Below, one piece after another: positions 46,598 through 56,989 of a DNA stretch of 64,000 nucleotides (its first letter is position 1; each line of letters opens with the position of its first letter). Origin of the DNA: Leifsonia xyli subsp. xyli str. CTCB07 (lineage in GTDB: Bacteria; Actinomycetota; Actinomycetes; Actinomycetales; Microbacteriaceae). The stretch covers positions 1,612,001 through 1,676,000 of the forward strand of contig NC_006087.1 in the NCBI RefSeq assembly GCF_000007665.1. Direction: 5' to 3'. The position numbers and the translations under genes were made by a program. The notes beneath the pieces are model-generated. The model did not search any database. It saw only the letters and a list, made by a program, of their open reading frames with translations, and was not told where the DNA came from.

Positions 46598-47143
46598 GGC
46601 ATCCTCGGAATGGTCGATCAGCGTCACGGACCCCGCTCACGGGCGCCCGCGGACGGCGGGGCTCACGGAACGGGTGGGCGGGTGCCGGGCTCGGCTGTCG
46701 CACCGCGTCAGCGGTCGCCCGCTGCGGTTGTTACGGCACGATAGCAACGCGGAAGGCCGGACGGAATCGGCCGCGTCATCTAGTGACACAGTGGGGCGCA
46801 GCGTTGGTTCGCCCGGGCTGCCAGGAGCCCAGAGCCGGTTTGCGATGGTCAACAGTCTTGAGGACGACAAAAGGGCAGCCGCTCGGGTAGGGCGTTGGCC
46901 GCAGCGATGTCTTTCCCGTCTGCCCTTTCGGTTAAACCGGGGCAGACCTGACCATACCCATCTGTGCGGCAGCCCCCTATGATGACGACCGCGAACCTCT
47001 GGCTGGGATCAAAGAGCGCAAGTCTCCACCAGGGTCAGAGCGCTTCAGCGATAGAGACTCATCGGTTTGCGACGGCACTCCAGAGCCGACAGGAATCTTC
47101 GCAGGAAAAGAGTTAAAATTCTTAATTTAAGAGCGTGTGTTCT
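46598..47143. other. 546-bp region upstream of metF, no gene seen
   Basis: The right border of the met genes. No coding frame with family similarity was found. Nearest metF the minus strand is GC-rich with a short stem (CAGCGG...CCGCTG near 46713-46728); I saw no convincing SAM or cobalamin riboswitch. AAAGGGCAG (46869-46877) and CTGCCCTTT (46919-46927) form a 9-bp inverted repeat 41 bp apart, possibly a leftover IS end. GC content falls towards 47100. Confidence 0.4.
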
Positions 47144-47899
47144 ATGGTTCTTAGGCTTGTTAGGCTTGGCAAGCTGCCCTCGAAGGAAATTTATTCTAAA
47201 TTTAGAGACTATGCGGCCTCTATCCCAGCTCCTCCAATGAGAGCGGGCCATCAGAAGTTGTCGGATTCAAACATATTTGCAAACGACCGATTGGCGGACT
47301 GTGTTTGTGCGGGCGCTGCCCACGAGACACTGCTGTGGAATCGCGAGGGGGGAGAAGGGTCGAGATCACCGATGAACAGGTGATCAGTATGTACTCAGAC
47401 CTAACCGGTTACGACCCAAAAAATCCGAGCACGGAACACGGAACCGTGATGGCCGACGCTGCCTCTTGGAGAAGGAAAAATGGTTTGGAAGATGTTACCG
47501 GTAAGCGCCATAAAATTGCCGCTTAAACCTCCATATCGCCTTCAAATAAAATGGAGCATATGCAGTCTATTTGGCTTTTCTCTGCTATTGGGATTGGTTT
47601 TGAGGTCCCACGTTCGGCGATGGTTCAGTTCCAAAAGAAAGAGCCATGGGAAGCTATCAAGGGAGCCCCGTCGGAGATAATCGACGGACACTACTGTTGC
47701 CGCCGTTGGCTATGACGCCACATATCTCTATGTTATAACCTGGGGGCAAATTAAAAGGATGCCCTGGGATTTTCTTGAAAAATATAATGACGAGTCCTTC
47801 ACCTACCTGTCAAAAGAGTTTCTTGACAAAAAGGAAAAGAGCCCCGAAGGTTTTGATCTACATTCCATTAAATTGGATCTTTCGCGTTTGAAGAATTAG
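47144..47899 (+). pseudogene. Phage-type/cysteine-peptidase-like protein, multiply broken
   Basis: An AT-richer gene readable only across three frames. Part 1 from about 47144: LVRLGKLPSKEIYSKFRDYA, then ANDRLADCVCAGAAHETLLW. A shift within the GAGGGGGGAGAAGG run near 47346-47357 leads to part 2: VEITDEQVISMYSDLTGYDP and WRRKNGLEDVTGKRHKIAA, then a TAA at 47524-47526, then the same frame continues SIWLFSAIGIGFEVPRSAM and GAPSEIIDGH. An extra T near 47692 leads to part 3: TVAAVGYDATYLYVITWGQI to TAG 47899. DxxGDC-type Cys and GH-x-VAxVGYD resemble papain/C39-fold Cys and His. The family occurs in phages and soil bacteria; function unknown. Confidence 0.65.
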
Positions 47900-48035
47900 C
47901 TCATGCGCCTTGCCGCCCAGCTGGGCGCCGATGCCATCACCTTCTCGGTCGTGCGCATCACGGCCTGTCCTTTTCGGTCAGGCCGACCCAGAAACACCGA
48001 AAATCAGACAGTCCCTCTCCACGGCATGAGTGCGC

Positions 48036-49547
48036 TCACGGGGCGAATGGCTCGAACACCGCCCGGTACTCCGGCATGATCCGCGCCCGCACGCGCGCGC
48101 CCTCCTCCGTGTACTCGGTGGAGAGCACGCGCCCCCGCTCGTGCAGCGCCGAGACGAGGTCGCCGCGGTCATAGGGCACGATCAGCTCCACCTCGACCGA
48201 CGGGTCCGGCAGCAACCGGGCGATCGCCGCGAGCACCTCCTCCACGCCCTCGCCCGTGCGGGCGGAGGCGAAGATCGCGCCCGGTTCCAGGCCGCGCAGC
48301 ACCAGCCGCTCGTCCTCGGGGATCAGGTCCGCCTTGTTGAAGACGACGATCTCCGGGATGTCCCGCGCTCCGACGTCGCCGATCACATCCCGCACGGTCG
48401 CGAGCTGCGAGGCAGGGTCGGGGTGCGACCCGTCCACCACATGCACGATCACGTCCGAGTCGGCGACCTCCTCGAGCGTCGAGCGGAACGCCTCGACCAG
48501 CTGGTGAGGCAGGTTCCGGACGAAACCGACGGTGTCGGCGAGTGTGTACAGCCGGCCGTCTGCGGTGACCGAACGCCGGACCGTCGCGTCCAGCGTCGCG
48601 AACAGCGCGTTCTCGACCAGCACCCCGGCCTTCGTCACCCGGTTCAGCAGACTGGACTTCCCGGCGTTGGTGTAGCCCGCGATCGCGACCGATGGGACCG
48701 CGTTGCGGTTCCGGTTCGCCCGCTTCGCTTCGCGCGCCGGTTTGAAACCCGCGATCTGCTTCCGCAGCTTCGCCATCCGGGTGTGGATGCGGCGGCGATC
48801 CAGTTCGATCTTCGTCTCACCGGGACCGCGCGAACCCATGGCCGCGCCCGCACCGCCGACCTGACCACCGGCCTGGCGCGACATCGACTCGCCCCAGCCG
48901 CGCAGACGCGGCAGCAGGTATTCCAGCTGCGCGAGCTCGACCTGCGCTTTGCCCTCGCAGCTCTTCGCGTGCTGGCTGAAGATGTCGAGGATGACGGCCG
49001 TGCGGTCGATCACCTTCACCTTCACCACGTCCTCCAGCGCGCGCCGCTGGCTCGGGGCGAGTTCGGTGTCCGCGATCACGGTGTCCGCGCCGAGCGCTGA
49101 GACGACACCGGCCAGCTCCTCCGCCTTGCCTCTCCCGAAGTAGGTTCCCGGGTCGGGATGCGGCCGCCGCTGCAGCAGACCGTCCAGCACCGCAGCGCCG
49201 GCCGTCTCGGCGAGCGCGGCGAGTTCGCGCAGCGAGTTCTCCGCGACCTGCTGAGACCCCTGAGAGTACACGCCGATCAGCACGACGTTCTCCAGTCGGA
49301 GCTGACGGTACTCGACCTCCGTCACGTCCTCGAGCTCGGTGGAGAGACCGGAGACACGGCGCAGGGCCGCGCGCTCCTCCCGGTCGAGCTGCTCGCCGTC
49401 GTCGAGGTGACCGTCCGTGCCGGTGGTCTGCAGGGCCTGCGCCCCCGCTCCGAAGAGCGTCACCGGCGCCCGGTTCTGCTGGGTGGCGAGAACCCGCGCG
49501 ACCACGTCGTCGGCGCTCTGTTCTTCGATGTTCGTTCGTTCCGTCAT
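48036..49547 (-). CDS. hflX: Ribosome-associated GTPase HflX
   Basis: A 503-residue GTPase that splits or rescues stalled ribosomes, especially after heat stress. The N-terminal HflX domain has LAALAETAGAAVLDGLLQRR and GTYFGRGKAEELAG. The glycine-rich linker GGQVGGAGAAMGSRGPGETK precedes the G domain: G1 GYTNAGKSSLLN, G3 DTVGFVRNLPHQLV, G4 VFNKADL. The C-terminal domain is complete. It begins with an actinobacteria-type 70-residue leader. Divergent from the methyltransferase at 49611. Confidence 0.93.
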   Translation of the reverse strand: MTERTNIEEQSADDVVARVLATQQNRAPVTLFGAGAQALQTTGTDGHLDDGEQLDREERAALRRVSGLSTELEDVTEVEYRQLRLENVVLIGVYSQGSQQVAENSLRELAALAETAGAAVLDGLLQRRPHPDPGTYFGRGKAEELAGVVSALGADTVIADTELAPSQRRALEDVVKVKVIDRTAVILDIFSQHAKSCEGKAQVELAQLEYLLPRLRGWGESMSRQAGGQVGGAGAAMGSRGPGETKIELDRRRIHTRMAKLRKQIAGFKPAREAKRANRNRNAVPSVAIAGYTNAGKSSLLNRVTKAGVLVENALFATLDATVRRSVTADGRLYTLADTVGFVRNLPHQLVEAFRSTLEEVADSDVIVHVVDGSHPDPASQLATVRDVIGDVGARDIPEIVVFNKADLIPEDERLVLRGLEPGAIFASARTGEGVEEVLAAIARLLPDPSVEVELIVPYDRGDLVSALHERGRVLSTEYTEEGARVRARIMPEYRAVFEPFAP

Positions 49548-49610
49548 AGCTCTTCCCTCTTCCGGGCAGCTCTAGTTTGCCAGGAGCCTGCCGTCCTGTA
49601 CGGTCCTCTT

Positions 49611-50222
49611 ATGGCTTCCGGAGATCACTACTTTTCCCCGGCGCCCGAGAGCGAAACGAACCTGCGGTCTTTCACGGCGCGCCTGGCGGGCCAGACGTAC
49701 GAATTGGTCACGGCCAGCGGGATCTTCAGCCCCGAGCGCATCGACATGGGTACCCGAGTGCTCCTCGACCACGTCCCCCCTGCCCCGCCCAGCGGTCAGT
49801 TCCTCGACCTCGGTTGCGGATGGGGGCCCCTCGCTCTCACACTGGCTCTCGAATCCCCTCATGCGACCGTCTGGGCGGTCGACGTCAACACCCGAGCCCT
49901 GGATGTGGTGCGCCGGAACGCAGAGAAGCTCGGTCTGAAGAATGTTAACCCCGTAACCCCCGATCGTGTTCCCGACGGCCTCGAATTCACGACGATCTGG
50001 TCGAATCCGCCCATCCGAGTGGGCAAGAACGAACTCCACACCATCCTGAAGCGGTGGCTCCCCCGCCTCGAACCCGGATCGAACGCCTGGCTGGTCGTGC
50101 AGCGCAACCTCGGCAGCGACTCCCTGCATCGCTGGATCGAGGGGGCCCTGCCCGAACTCACCACCTCCCGCGCGGCCATCTCCAAGGGGTACCGGGTGCT
50201 CCGCGCCCGCCGCCCGTCCTGA
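49611..50222 (+). CDS. Class I SAM methyltransferase (RsmC-like)
   Basis: A 203-residue methyltransferase. The SAM site is GQFLDLGCGWGPLALTLAL (about residues 62-80) with the acidic strand VWAVDVNTRAL. The catalytic motif is TIWSNPPIRVGK, an N-P-P-[IF] signature of N6/N2-purine methyltransferases such as RsmC, which modify 16S rRNA guanine. The RsmC N-terminal pseudo-domain is absent, as in other actinobacterial members. Target inferred from family. ATG 49611. Confidence 0.88.
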   Translation: MASGDHYFSPAPESETNLRSFTARLAGQTYELVTASGIFSPERIDMGTRVLLDHVPPAPPSGQFLDLGCGWGPLALTLALESPHATVWAVDVNTRALDVVRRNAEKLGLKNVNPVTPDRVPDGLEFTTIWSNPPIRVGKNELHTILKRWLPRLEPGSNAWLVVQRNLGSDSLHRWIEGALPELTTSRAAISKGYRVLRARRPS

Positions 50223-50266
50223 CCCCGCACCACGCCGTCCCCGGAGACCACGCCGTCCCGGGAGGA

Positions 50267-51151
50267 TCAGGCGAGTTCGAGGGCGCCGGTGTAGACGAGT
50301 TCGGCCGGGCCGGAGAGGGCGACGTGCTCGCCGTCCTCGGTCGGGAACATGCGCACACCGACGGTGCCGCCGGGCACATCGACCCACCACTGACCGGGGG
50401 CGTTCTCGCCGGCCCAGTGGCGCACCGCGAGCGCTGCGGCCGCGGCCCCCGTTCCGCAGGAGAGCGTCTCACCGCTGCCGCGCTCGTGGACACGCATCCG
50501 GATGCGGCCGACACCGTCTTTCACCAGCGGCTCGTGAGGGACGACGAACTCGACGTTCGCGCCGCCCTGCGGCGCCGGCTCCAGGTGCGGGATGTACGTG
50601 AGATCAGCCGACTCCAGTTCGGACTCATCGGCCAGAGCGACGACGACGTGCGGGTTCCCCAGGTCGATGCCCAGACCGAGACGCGCGACCGGAAGCTCTT
50701 TGGCCCGCACCAGCGGCTCGCCGCCGGCCAGCCGCCACCGGCCGAGGTCCACCTGGAAGCCGCTGAGGGTGCGCTGCACATCGCGCACGCCGCTGCGGGT
50801 CCCGATCGGAAGCGTGTCGCCGTCCGCGAGCTGCACCAGCCTCGACTCGATCAGGTAGCGGACGTACACCCGGATACCGTTCCCGCACATCTCGGCCGCC
50901 GAACCGTCTGCGTTGTAGTAGTCCATGAACCACTCGGCCGCCTCGTCGTCCGCCAGCGCCTCCGCGCCCTCGGGCAGGCGCTTGGAGCGGACGGCCCGGA
51001 TCACACCGTCTGCGCCGACGCCGAAGTGCCGATCGCAGATCTCCGCGATCTGCCCGGCCGACAGCGGCAACGTGCCATCCGGGTCCGCGTACAGAACGAA
51101 GTCGTTCCCGGTCCCCTGACCCTTGGTGAAGTGGAGCGTCGCCATGCTCAC
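50267..51151 (-). CDS. dapF: Diaminopimelate epimerase
   Basis: A 294-residue cofactor-free epimerase producing meso-diaminopimelate for lysine and the cell wall. The two catalytic cysteines are in [15 protein letters not shown] (about residue 87) and [14 protein letters not shown] (about residue 225). It begins [21 protein letters not shown] 51151 overlaps miaA's TGA (GTGA); ATG 51145 is the alternative. Intact. Confidence 0.93.
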   Translation of the reverse strand: MSMATLHFTKGQGTGNDFVLYADPDGTLPLSAGQIAEICDRHFGVGADGVIRAVRSKRLPEGAEALADDEAAEWFMDYYNADGSAAEMCGNGIRVYVRYLIESRLVQLADGDTLPIGTRSGVRDVQRTLSGFQVDLGRWRLAGGEPLVRAKELPVARLGLGIDLGNPHVVVALADESELESADLTYIPHLEPAPQGGANVEFVVPHEPLVKDGVGRIRMRVHERGSGETLSCGTGAAAAALAVRHWAGENAPGQWWVDVPGGTVGVRMFPTEDGEHVALSGPAELVYTGALELA

Positions 51152-52077
51152 AGCCTAGCGAGCGCCGCGGCGACCAGCTGCGGGTCATCGTAATCCAGCC
51201 AGTGGATGCCCGGGTAGCGCTTGAACCAACTCAGCTGCCGCCGCGCGTAGCGGCGCGTCAGCCGCTGCGTCTGCGCCTGGGCCTGGGAGCGCGTCAGCTC
51301 GCCCGTCAGCTCGGCCAGCGCCTGAGCGTAGCCGATGGCCCGCCGTGCGGTGACGCTGCGCTCGATGCCGAGCGGGATCAGTCCCTCGACCTCGGCGAGC
51401 AGGCCCTCCGCCCACATCCGCTCGACGCGGGCGTCGAGACGCTGCACGAGTTCCTCCCGCGGTGCGGCGAGCCCCAGGACGCGCACCGGGACCCAGGGCT
51501 TCGGCTCCTCCGGCAGGGCGCCGCTCACCGCTGCGCCCGTGAGCTCGGCGACCTCCAGCGCGCGCACGATCCGCCGCCCGTTGCTCGAGCCGATGCGCTT
51601 CGCCGCTTCCGGGTCCCGGGCCAGAAGACGCTGGAACAGCGTCCCGGGGCCCTGCGCCGCCAGTTCGGCCTCCAGCCGCGCCCGAAGCGCCGTGTCGGTG
51701 CCCGGGAAGCGGAAATCGAACACCACGCTCGAGACGTACAGCCCCGAACCGCCGACCAGGATCGGCGTCGATCCGCGCTCCCGGATCTCCTGCACGACCC
51801 GTCGCGCTTCCGGCTGGTAGCGCGCGACCGCGGCCTCATCGGTGACGTCGAGCACATCGAACAGGTGGTGCGGGAGACCGCGCCACTCCCCCGGGGGCAG
51901 TTTGGCCGTGCCGATGTCCATCCCGCGGTACAACTGCATCGCATCGGCATTGATGATCTCGGCGGCGCGGCCCCAGGCGCGGAGGGCCTCGGCAAGGTTC
52001 AGCGACAGCTCCGTCTTGCCGGTGCCTGTGGGGCCGACGATCGCGACGAGCGGCGGAGGGCCGTCTTCGGCGCTCAG
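51148..52077 (-). CDS. miaA: tRNA dimethylallyltransferase
   Basis: An enzyme adding a dimethylallyl group to A37 of tRNAs reading UNN codons, before MiaB thiolation. The P-loop is [20 protein letters not shown], followed by [18 protein letters not shown] and the tRNA-binding [17 protein letters not shown] at the end. The start is odd: no ATG or GTG lies near the expected N-terminus. CTG 52077, overlapping miaB's TGA as CTGA, would give about 309 residues and is taken as the start because all neighbouring junctions use the same 4-bp overlap; the upstream in-frame sequence is inside miaB. Confidence 0.85.
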   Translation of the reverse strand: MSAEDGPPPLVAIVGPTGTGKTELSLNLAEALRAWGRAAEIINADAMQLYRGMDIGTAKLPPGEWRGLPHHLFDVLDVTDEAAVARYQPEARRVVQEIRERGSTPILVGGSGLYVSSVVFDFRFPGTDTALRARLEAELAAQGPGTLFQRLLARDPEAAKRIGSSNGRRIVRALEVAELTGAAVSGALPEEPKPWVPVRVLGLAAPREELVQRLDARVERMWAEGLLAEVEGLIPLGIERSVTARRAIGYAQALAELTGELTRSQAQAQTQRLTRRYARRQLSWFKRYPGIHWLDYDDPQLVAAALARL

Positions 52078-53681
52078 CGCTGCCCGTCCGTGGGGTCGTA
52101 GAGCGGCATCGTCCCGACTCCGGGCGAGGTAAGCGGCTCCCGTGTGCGCAGCGTGGGCAGCCCGAGCGAGACCCGGCCCACCGCCGCCGCGGCCCTGCCG
52201 CCACTGAGGCTCGGGGCCGCGCAGGACTCGGCCTCGGCCCGATCCCACGCGTCACCGGCTCGCGTGCGACGGACCCGCAAGGGCCCGCCCGCCGCATCGG
52301 CGATGAGGTAGTGCGGCGCAGCCTGCGTGACGCGGACCAGGGCCACATCCCCCGGTCGCGGGACCTCGGAGCCAGCGGGGAGCTCGAAGTGGACGAGCCG
52401 GCTGTCGCGGGCGCGCCCGGAGAGACGCCTCGTGTCGGCGTCCTTGCGCCCCTCGCCAGTAGCGACGAGCAGTTCGACGTCGCGCCCGATGAGCTTCTCG
52501 TTCTCTTCCAGGGAGATGCGCTCCTGGAGGGCGATCAGGCGATCGTAGCGCTCCTGCACTACCTCCTTGGGCACCTGACCGGCCATAGTGGCCGCGGGTG
52601 TGCCCGGACGGATCGAATACTGGAACGTGAAGGCAGACGCGAACCGGGCCGCCTCCACGACGCGCAGCGTGTCCAGAAAGTCCTCCTCGGTCTCGCCGGG
52701 GAAGCCCACGATGATGTCGGTGCTGATCGCGGCACCGGGCAGCTTCGCGCGCACGCGGTCCAGAATGCCGAGAAACTTCTCCGACCGGTACGAGCGCCGC
52801 ATCGAACGGAGAATGCGGTCCGACCCGGACTGCAACGGCATGTGCAGCTGAGGCATCACATTCGGCGTCTCCGCCATCGCGTCGATCACGTCCTCCGTGA
52901 ACGCCGCCGGATGCGGGCTCGTGAACCGGATTCGTTCCAGGCCCTCAATCTGCCCGGCGGCCCGGAGCAGCTTGCTGAACGCCTGCCGGTCGCCGAACTC
53001 CACTCCGTACGAGTTGACGTTCTGCCCAAGCAGTGTGACCTCGACCGCCCCCTCGTCCACGAGAGCTTGGACCTCCGCGAGGATGTCACCCGGGCGCCGG
53101 TCTTTCTCCTTGCCGCGCAGCGCGGGCACGATGCAGAACGTGCAGGTGTTGTTGCAACCGACCGAGATGGACACCCAGCCCGAGAAGGACGAGTCCCGTT
53201 TCGTGGGCAGCGTGGAGGGAAAAGTCTCCAGCGCTTCCAGGATCTCGATCTCAGCGGCGTCGTTGTGCCGGGCGCGTTCGAGCAGACGGGGCAGCGCACC
53301 CATGTTGTGCGTGCCGAACACCACATCCACCCAGGGAGCCTTCTCCAGGATGACGTTCTTGTCTTTCTGAGCGAGGCAGCCGCCGACCGCGATCTGCATA
53401 CCCGCGTGCCGTCGCTTCACACTGGCGAGGTGCCCCAGGTTCCCGTACAGCTTGTTGTCCGCATTCTCGCGCACGGCACAGGTGTTGATGACGACGATGT
53501 CGGCTTCTTCCCCGTTCGCGGGGACATAACCCGCCGCCTCCAGCGACCCGCTGAGCCGCTCGGAATCGTGAACGTTCATCTGGCAGCCGAACGTGCGCAC
53601 CTCGTAGGTGCGCGCTCGGCCGTCTTCCCCGACCGCGGCCTCAGACCGAGGGACGACGCTGTGGTGATCGATGATGCTCAT
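52074..53681 (-). CDS. miaB: tRNA-2-methylthio-N6-dimethylallyladenosine synthase
   Basis: A 535-residue radical-SAM methylthiotransferase acting on i6A37 in tRNA. The N-terminal UPF0004 domain carries three cluster cysteines: [20 protein letters not shown] and VGGCLAQKD. The radical-SAM CxxxCxxC is in [22 protein letters not shown] domain ([20 protein letters not shown]) follows, and the last 70 residues are a variable extension. ATG 53681 starts SIIDHHSVV. Upstream of miaA and downstream of recX. Confidence 0.93.
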   Translation of the reverse strand: MSIIDHHSVVPRSEAAVGEDGRARTYEVRTFGCQMNVHDSERLSGSLEAAGYVPANGEEADIVVINTCAVRENADNKLYGNLGHLASVKRRHAGMQIAVGGCLAQKDKNVILEKAPWVDVVFGTHNMGALPRLLERARHNDAAEIEILEALETFPSTLPTKRDSSFSGWVSISVGCNNTCTFCIVPALRGKEKDRRPGDILAEVQALVDEGAVEVTLLGQNVNSYGVEFGDRQAFSKLLRAAGQIEGLERIRFTSPHPAAFTEDVIDAMAETPNVMPQLHMPLQSGSDRILRSMRRSYRSEKFLGILDRVRAKLPGAAISTDIIVGFPGETEEDFLDTLRVVEAARFASAFTFQYSIRPGTPAATMAGQVPKEVVQERYDRLIALQERISLEENEKLIGRDVELLVATGEGRKDADTRRLSGRARDSRLVHFELPAGSEVPRPGDVALVRVTQAAPHYLIADAAGGPLRVRRTRAGDAWDRAEAESCAAPSLSGGRAAAAVGRVSLGLPTLRTREPLTSPGVGTMPLYDPTDGQR

Positions 53682-53988
53682 GATGCCCACAAGTCTACGT
53701 TCGCCGCCGCCCAGCTCCGAACGAACGCAGCTCCCCCGCCCGGGCGCGCACAGGAATGGCAACCGGCAACGGCCACCACCGTCACACTCGCGCTCACGGC
53801 CACACCCGGCTACTGGAATCGCACCCCACGATGCTTACGGCTCGCGAATGCCGCATCCATCGCCTGCCGTACCGTCCCGGAGTCGTACCCCTTCCGCGCG
53901 AGGAATCCGTGCAGGCGCCGTCGCACCGTCTCGTCGTCGTAGGAGGACAGCTGCCCGATGCGCTTCACCACGAGTTCGGTGGCGCGCT

Positions 53989-54987
53989 CTAGGTGTGATG
54001 TCCAGGGAGGTTGTTGTCGATTCTGCTAATGGGTGGGGCTCTGATGGCGGAGTGGTGCTGGTGATGATTGTAGAAGTGGGGCCAGCCGGGGAGTGCTTCT
54101 CGTCGTTCGGCCTCTGAACCATAGAACCGGGCGTAGGCCCAGCCGTCGGCGAGTGTGCGGTGGAAGCGTTCGATCTTCCCGTTGGTCTGTGGTCGGTATG
54201 GTCGGGTCTTCTTCGCCCTGATCCCGAGCTCTGTGCAGGCGTCTCGCCAGGCGTAGGACTTGTAGGCGGAGCCGTTGTCCGAGAGGACGAGTTCGACGCT
54301 GACATCCCGGTCGGCGAACCAGGCGACAGCACGCCGCAGGACACCGATCGCGGTGTCCGCCTTCTCGTCGGAGCAGATCTCGGCGTAGGCGACGCGGGAG
54401 TGGTCGTCGATGATCGTGTAGACGAACACGGTGCCCAACCGTGGCTCGTAGCGGTGGTTCCTGCTCTTCGTGCGGGTGGCGGTCGCTTCCCGGTTGCGTT
54501 CGCCCTGGACGCGGCCGACGAATCGTCAGCCGCCGCCGTCGGGGATGTTGCCGAACTTCGTCACGTCGACATGGATCAGCGATCCAGGGTGGTCGTGCTC
54601 GTAGCGACGGATCGGCTCGCCCGTGACCCGATCAATGGTGCAGAGCCGGTTGATGCGGCAGCACACCAGGACGGCGTGGACGGTCGAGGCGGGAAGGCCA
54701 AGCTCGCCGGCGATCTGCACCGGCCCCAGGCGTCGTCGCCACCTCGCCCGCACGATCCGCTTGAGCACGGGCAACGGCGTCCGCGTTGGCATCGATCGTG
54801 GGCGGCTAGACCGGTCGGTCATCCCTCCCGTGCCTTCGGCGCGGAACCTCGCCGCCCATTTCCGCGCGGTAACGGGCGAGACCATAAACATCTTCGCTGC
54901 GACGGAGACCAGCCAATGGTCCTCGACGATGAGCCTGGCAAGGCGCAGACGAGCGCGCGGTGTGAGAGCAGCGTTAACGTGGGACAC
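53989..54987 (-). pseudogene. IS481-family transposase, nonsense codon
   Basis: A 332-codon DDE transposase interrupted by TGA at 54526-54528 (codon 154), where Trp is expected in NIPDGGG-stop-RFVGR. The N-terminus has two HTH regions: VNAALTPRARLRLARLIVED and SVAAKMFMVSPVTARKWAA. Catalytic residues are in HVDVTKFGNI (D), LVLSDNGSAYKS (D) and NGKIERFHRTL (E). The final stop is TAG at 53991-53989, of which the bases come from the CTAG target duplication, not the element. This copy cannot make full transposase without readthrough. Confidence 0.85.
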
Positions 54988-55104
54988 GAAGGCCTCCTGG
55001 ATCGTGAAGCGGTTGAACTGAACAGCTCCACTTCACAACCGGAGGCCCTCGCCCCTCAACTCCTCACGACCGTATCGCCGAAACAACCCCCCTGGACATC
55101 ACAC
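53993..55104. mobile_element. IS481-family insertion sequence, 1112 bp, CTAG duplication
   Basis: Terminal inverted repeats begin GTGTGATGTCCAGGG at the left end and are mirrored at 55104 (about 22 of 23 bases matching). CTAG flanks both sides (53989-53992 and 55105-55108), a 4-bp target duplication; insertion into CTAG is characteristic of IS481-type elements. The target is the recX gene. The element holds one broken transposase read in the same direction as recX. Confidence 0.92.
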
Positions 55105-55786
55105 CTAGCGCGTCCTCGTCGGCGATGTCGCCGAGGGCCAGCTCGATCAGCTCCGGGTCGATGCGCCGCCGCTTGAGGTCCTGCTCGATGGCCGACTTCC
55201 CGAGCCCTTTCCGGCTGTGCTGCGCGAAGGCGAGCGTCGCTGCGAGCGTGCGTCGTCGATCGCCCCCATCGCCTCAAGCCGGTCCAGTTCCGGACCGTAG
55301 ACCTCGGACGGGATCTCGCGCATGGTGAGCAGCTGTTCCAGTTCCCACCGCGACATCCCCCGCCGGGCCAGCTGCCGGATCGTGAATCCCGTCGCCCTGC
55401 GGCCGAGCCGTTCTCTCTCCTCGCCGGAGCCGTCCTCACGAGCCGGAGCCGCCACGGGCGGCTCCGGCGCCCAGGTGTCGTTCCACAGCGCGCCGCCCTG
55501 CGCCGAAACGCCCTGCGCCCGAGGCAACTCGGCCACCGGGCGAACGGTGCGCCGCACAGCGAGGTTCCCGTCTTGCCCGCCAGGTCGCGTCACGTCAGGC
55601 TCATCGGGGGCAAGACTCGACGATTCCGACGCCGGCGAGGGTGGCCTCTTCCGCGGTGACCCCGGCCTCCTGTGCAACGGGGTCACTGCGGCGAGGCGTT
55701 CAGCGCCCGGCTCCGGCTCGCCCTGGTCGGACTGCGATGGAAATCTCACGACCATGATGACCTCCTCGTCTCGGTCACCCGACGGC

Positions 55787-56860
55787 TCAGGCGCCCTTGC
55801 GGGCCGGCAGCTTCTCCTCCAGAGAGCCGGCCGCAGCGGTCGGTTCGGCGTCGGCGTTCGGATCGGCCACGATGCCGAGCTTGATCTTGATTTTGTTCTC
55901 GATCTCCGCGGCGATGTCCGGGTTGGCGATGAGAAAGTTGCGCGAGTTCTCTTTGCCCTGGCCCAGCTGGTCGCCCTCGTAAGTGTACCAGGCACCGGAC
56001 TTCTTGACGAGCGCGTGCTCCACACCGAAATCGAGAAGGCTGCCCTCATGGGAGATGCCGACACCGTACAGGATGTCGAATTCCGCCTGTTTGAAGGGCG
56101 GTGCCATCTTGTTCTTGACGACCTTAACGCGGGTGCGGTTTCCGACCGCGTCGGTGCCGTCTTTGAGCGTCTCGATGCGGCGGATGTCGAGACGGACCGA
56201 GGCGTAGAACTTGAGCGCCTTTCCACCGGCTGTGGTCTCCGGGCTGCCGAAGAACACTCCCACTTTCTCGCGGAGCTGGTTGATGAAGATCATCGTGGTG
56301 TTCGTCTGGCTGAGCGCACCGGTGAGCTTACGGAGCGCCTGCGACATGAGACGGGCCTGCAGACCGACGTGCGCGTCGCCCATCTCGCCCTCGATCTCGG
56401 CACGGGGGACGAGCGCGGCGACGGAGTCGATGACGATCAAGTCGATCGAGCCGGAACGCACCAGCATGTCCGCGATCTCCAGCGCCTGCTCACCGGTGTC
56501 TGGCTGGGAGACCAGCAGTGCGTCGATGTCGACGCCGAGCTTGCGGGCGTAGTCCGGGTCGAGCGCGTGCTCCGCGTCGATGAAGGCAGCGATGCCGCCC
56601 GCGCGCTGCGCGTTGGCGATCGCGTGCAGGGTCAGGGTGGTCTTACCCGACGATTCCGGGCCATAGATCTCGACGATGCGGCCACGCGGAAGACCGCCGA
56701 TGCCAAGCGCGACATCCAGGGCGATCGACCCGGTCGGGACGACCTCGACAGGAGCGCGCTCGTCGCTGCCCAGTCGCATGACCGAGCCTTTTCCGAACTG
56801 ACGGTCGATCTGTGCGAGCGCGGTCACGAGCGCCTTCTCGCGGTCTGCGGGTGATGGCAT
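55787..56860 (-). CDS. recA: Recombinase RecA
   Basis: A 357-residue recombinase. Walker A is GPESSGKTT (residues 67-75), Walker B is [13 protein letters not shown], and loop L2 is [19 protein letters not shown]. It is expected to drive strand exchange and LexA cleavage. ATG 56860 is set by AAGGAGA; a frame start at 56911 would add 17 unconserved residues. It precedes the disrupted recX by 31 bp, so loss of recX need not affect recA transcription. A candidate LexA box lies 130-143 bp upstream. Confidence 0.96.
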   Translation of the reverse strand: MPSPADREKALVTALAQIDRQFGKGSVMRLGSDERAPVEVVPTGSIALDVALGIGGLPRGRIVEIYGPESSGKTTLTLHAIANAQRAGGIAAFIDAEHALDPDYARKLGVDIDALLVSQPDTGEQALEIADMLVRSGSIDLIVIDSVAALVPRAEIEGEMGDAHVGLQARLMSQALRKLTGALSQTNTTMIFINQLREKVGVFFGSPETTAGGKALKFYASVRLDIRRIETLKDGTDAVGNRTRVKVVKNKMAPPFKQAEFDILYGVGISHEGSLLDFGVEHALVKKSGAWYTYEGDQLGQGKENSRNFLIANPDIAAEIENKIKIKLGIVADPNADAEPTAAAGSLEEKLPARKGA

Positions 56861-56989
56861 GTGCGGTTCTCCTTTGGACTTCGCTGACGAGTTCGACGGT
56901 ACGGGGGACATCCGACACGCGAAGCGCGGACGCTCATTCTGTGGACAACTCGTTTTCGATAGCCGCCTGTGAGGGATTCTAATCAGTTC

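Larger units (their letters stand above)
53810..55755 (-). pseudogene. recX: RecX, split by IS481-family insertion and frameshifted
   Basis: A regulator that inhibits RecA. ATG 55755 has a GAGGAGG site. After a long disordered leader the RecX repeats begin: TIRQLARRGMSRWELEQLL. A one-base deletion near 55250 (GACGCA-CGCTCG, an A missing) shifts the frame; the next part is AFAQHSRKGLGKSAIEQDLK and ELIELALGDIADEDAL. There the insertion element interrupts. The end resumes beyond it at 53992: ERATELVVKRIGQLSSYDDE to TAG 53810. Removing the element and one CTAG copy rejoins DEDAL-ERATEL exactly in frame. Confidence 0.92.

Noticed and set aside
46598..46790. SAM or cobalamin riboswitch before metF-metE
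   Set aside because: No B12-box or SAM core by eye; only short GC-rich stems.
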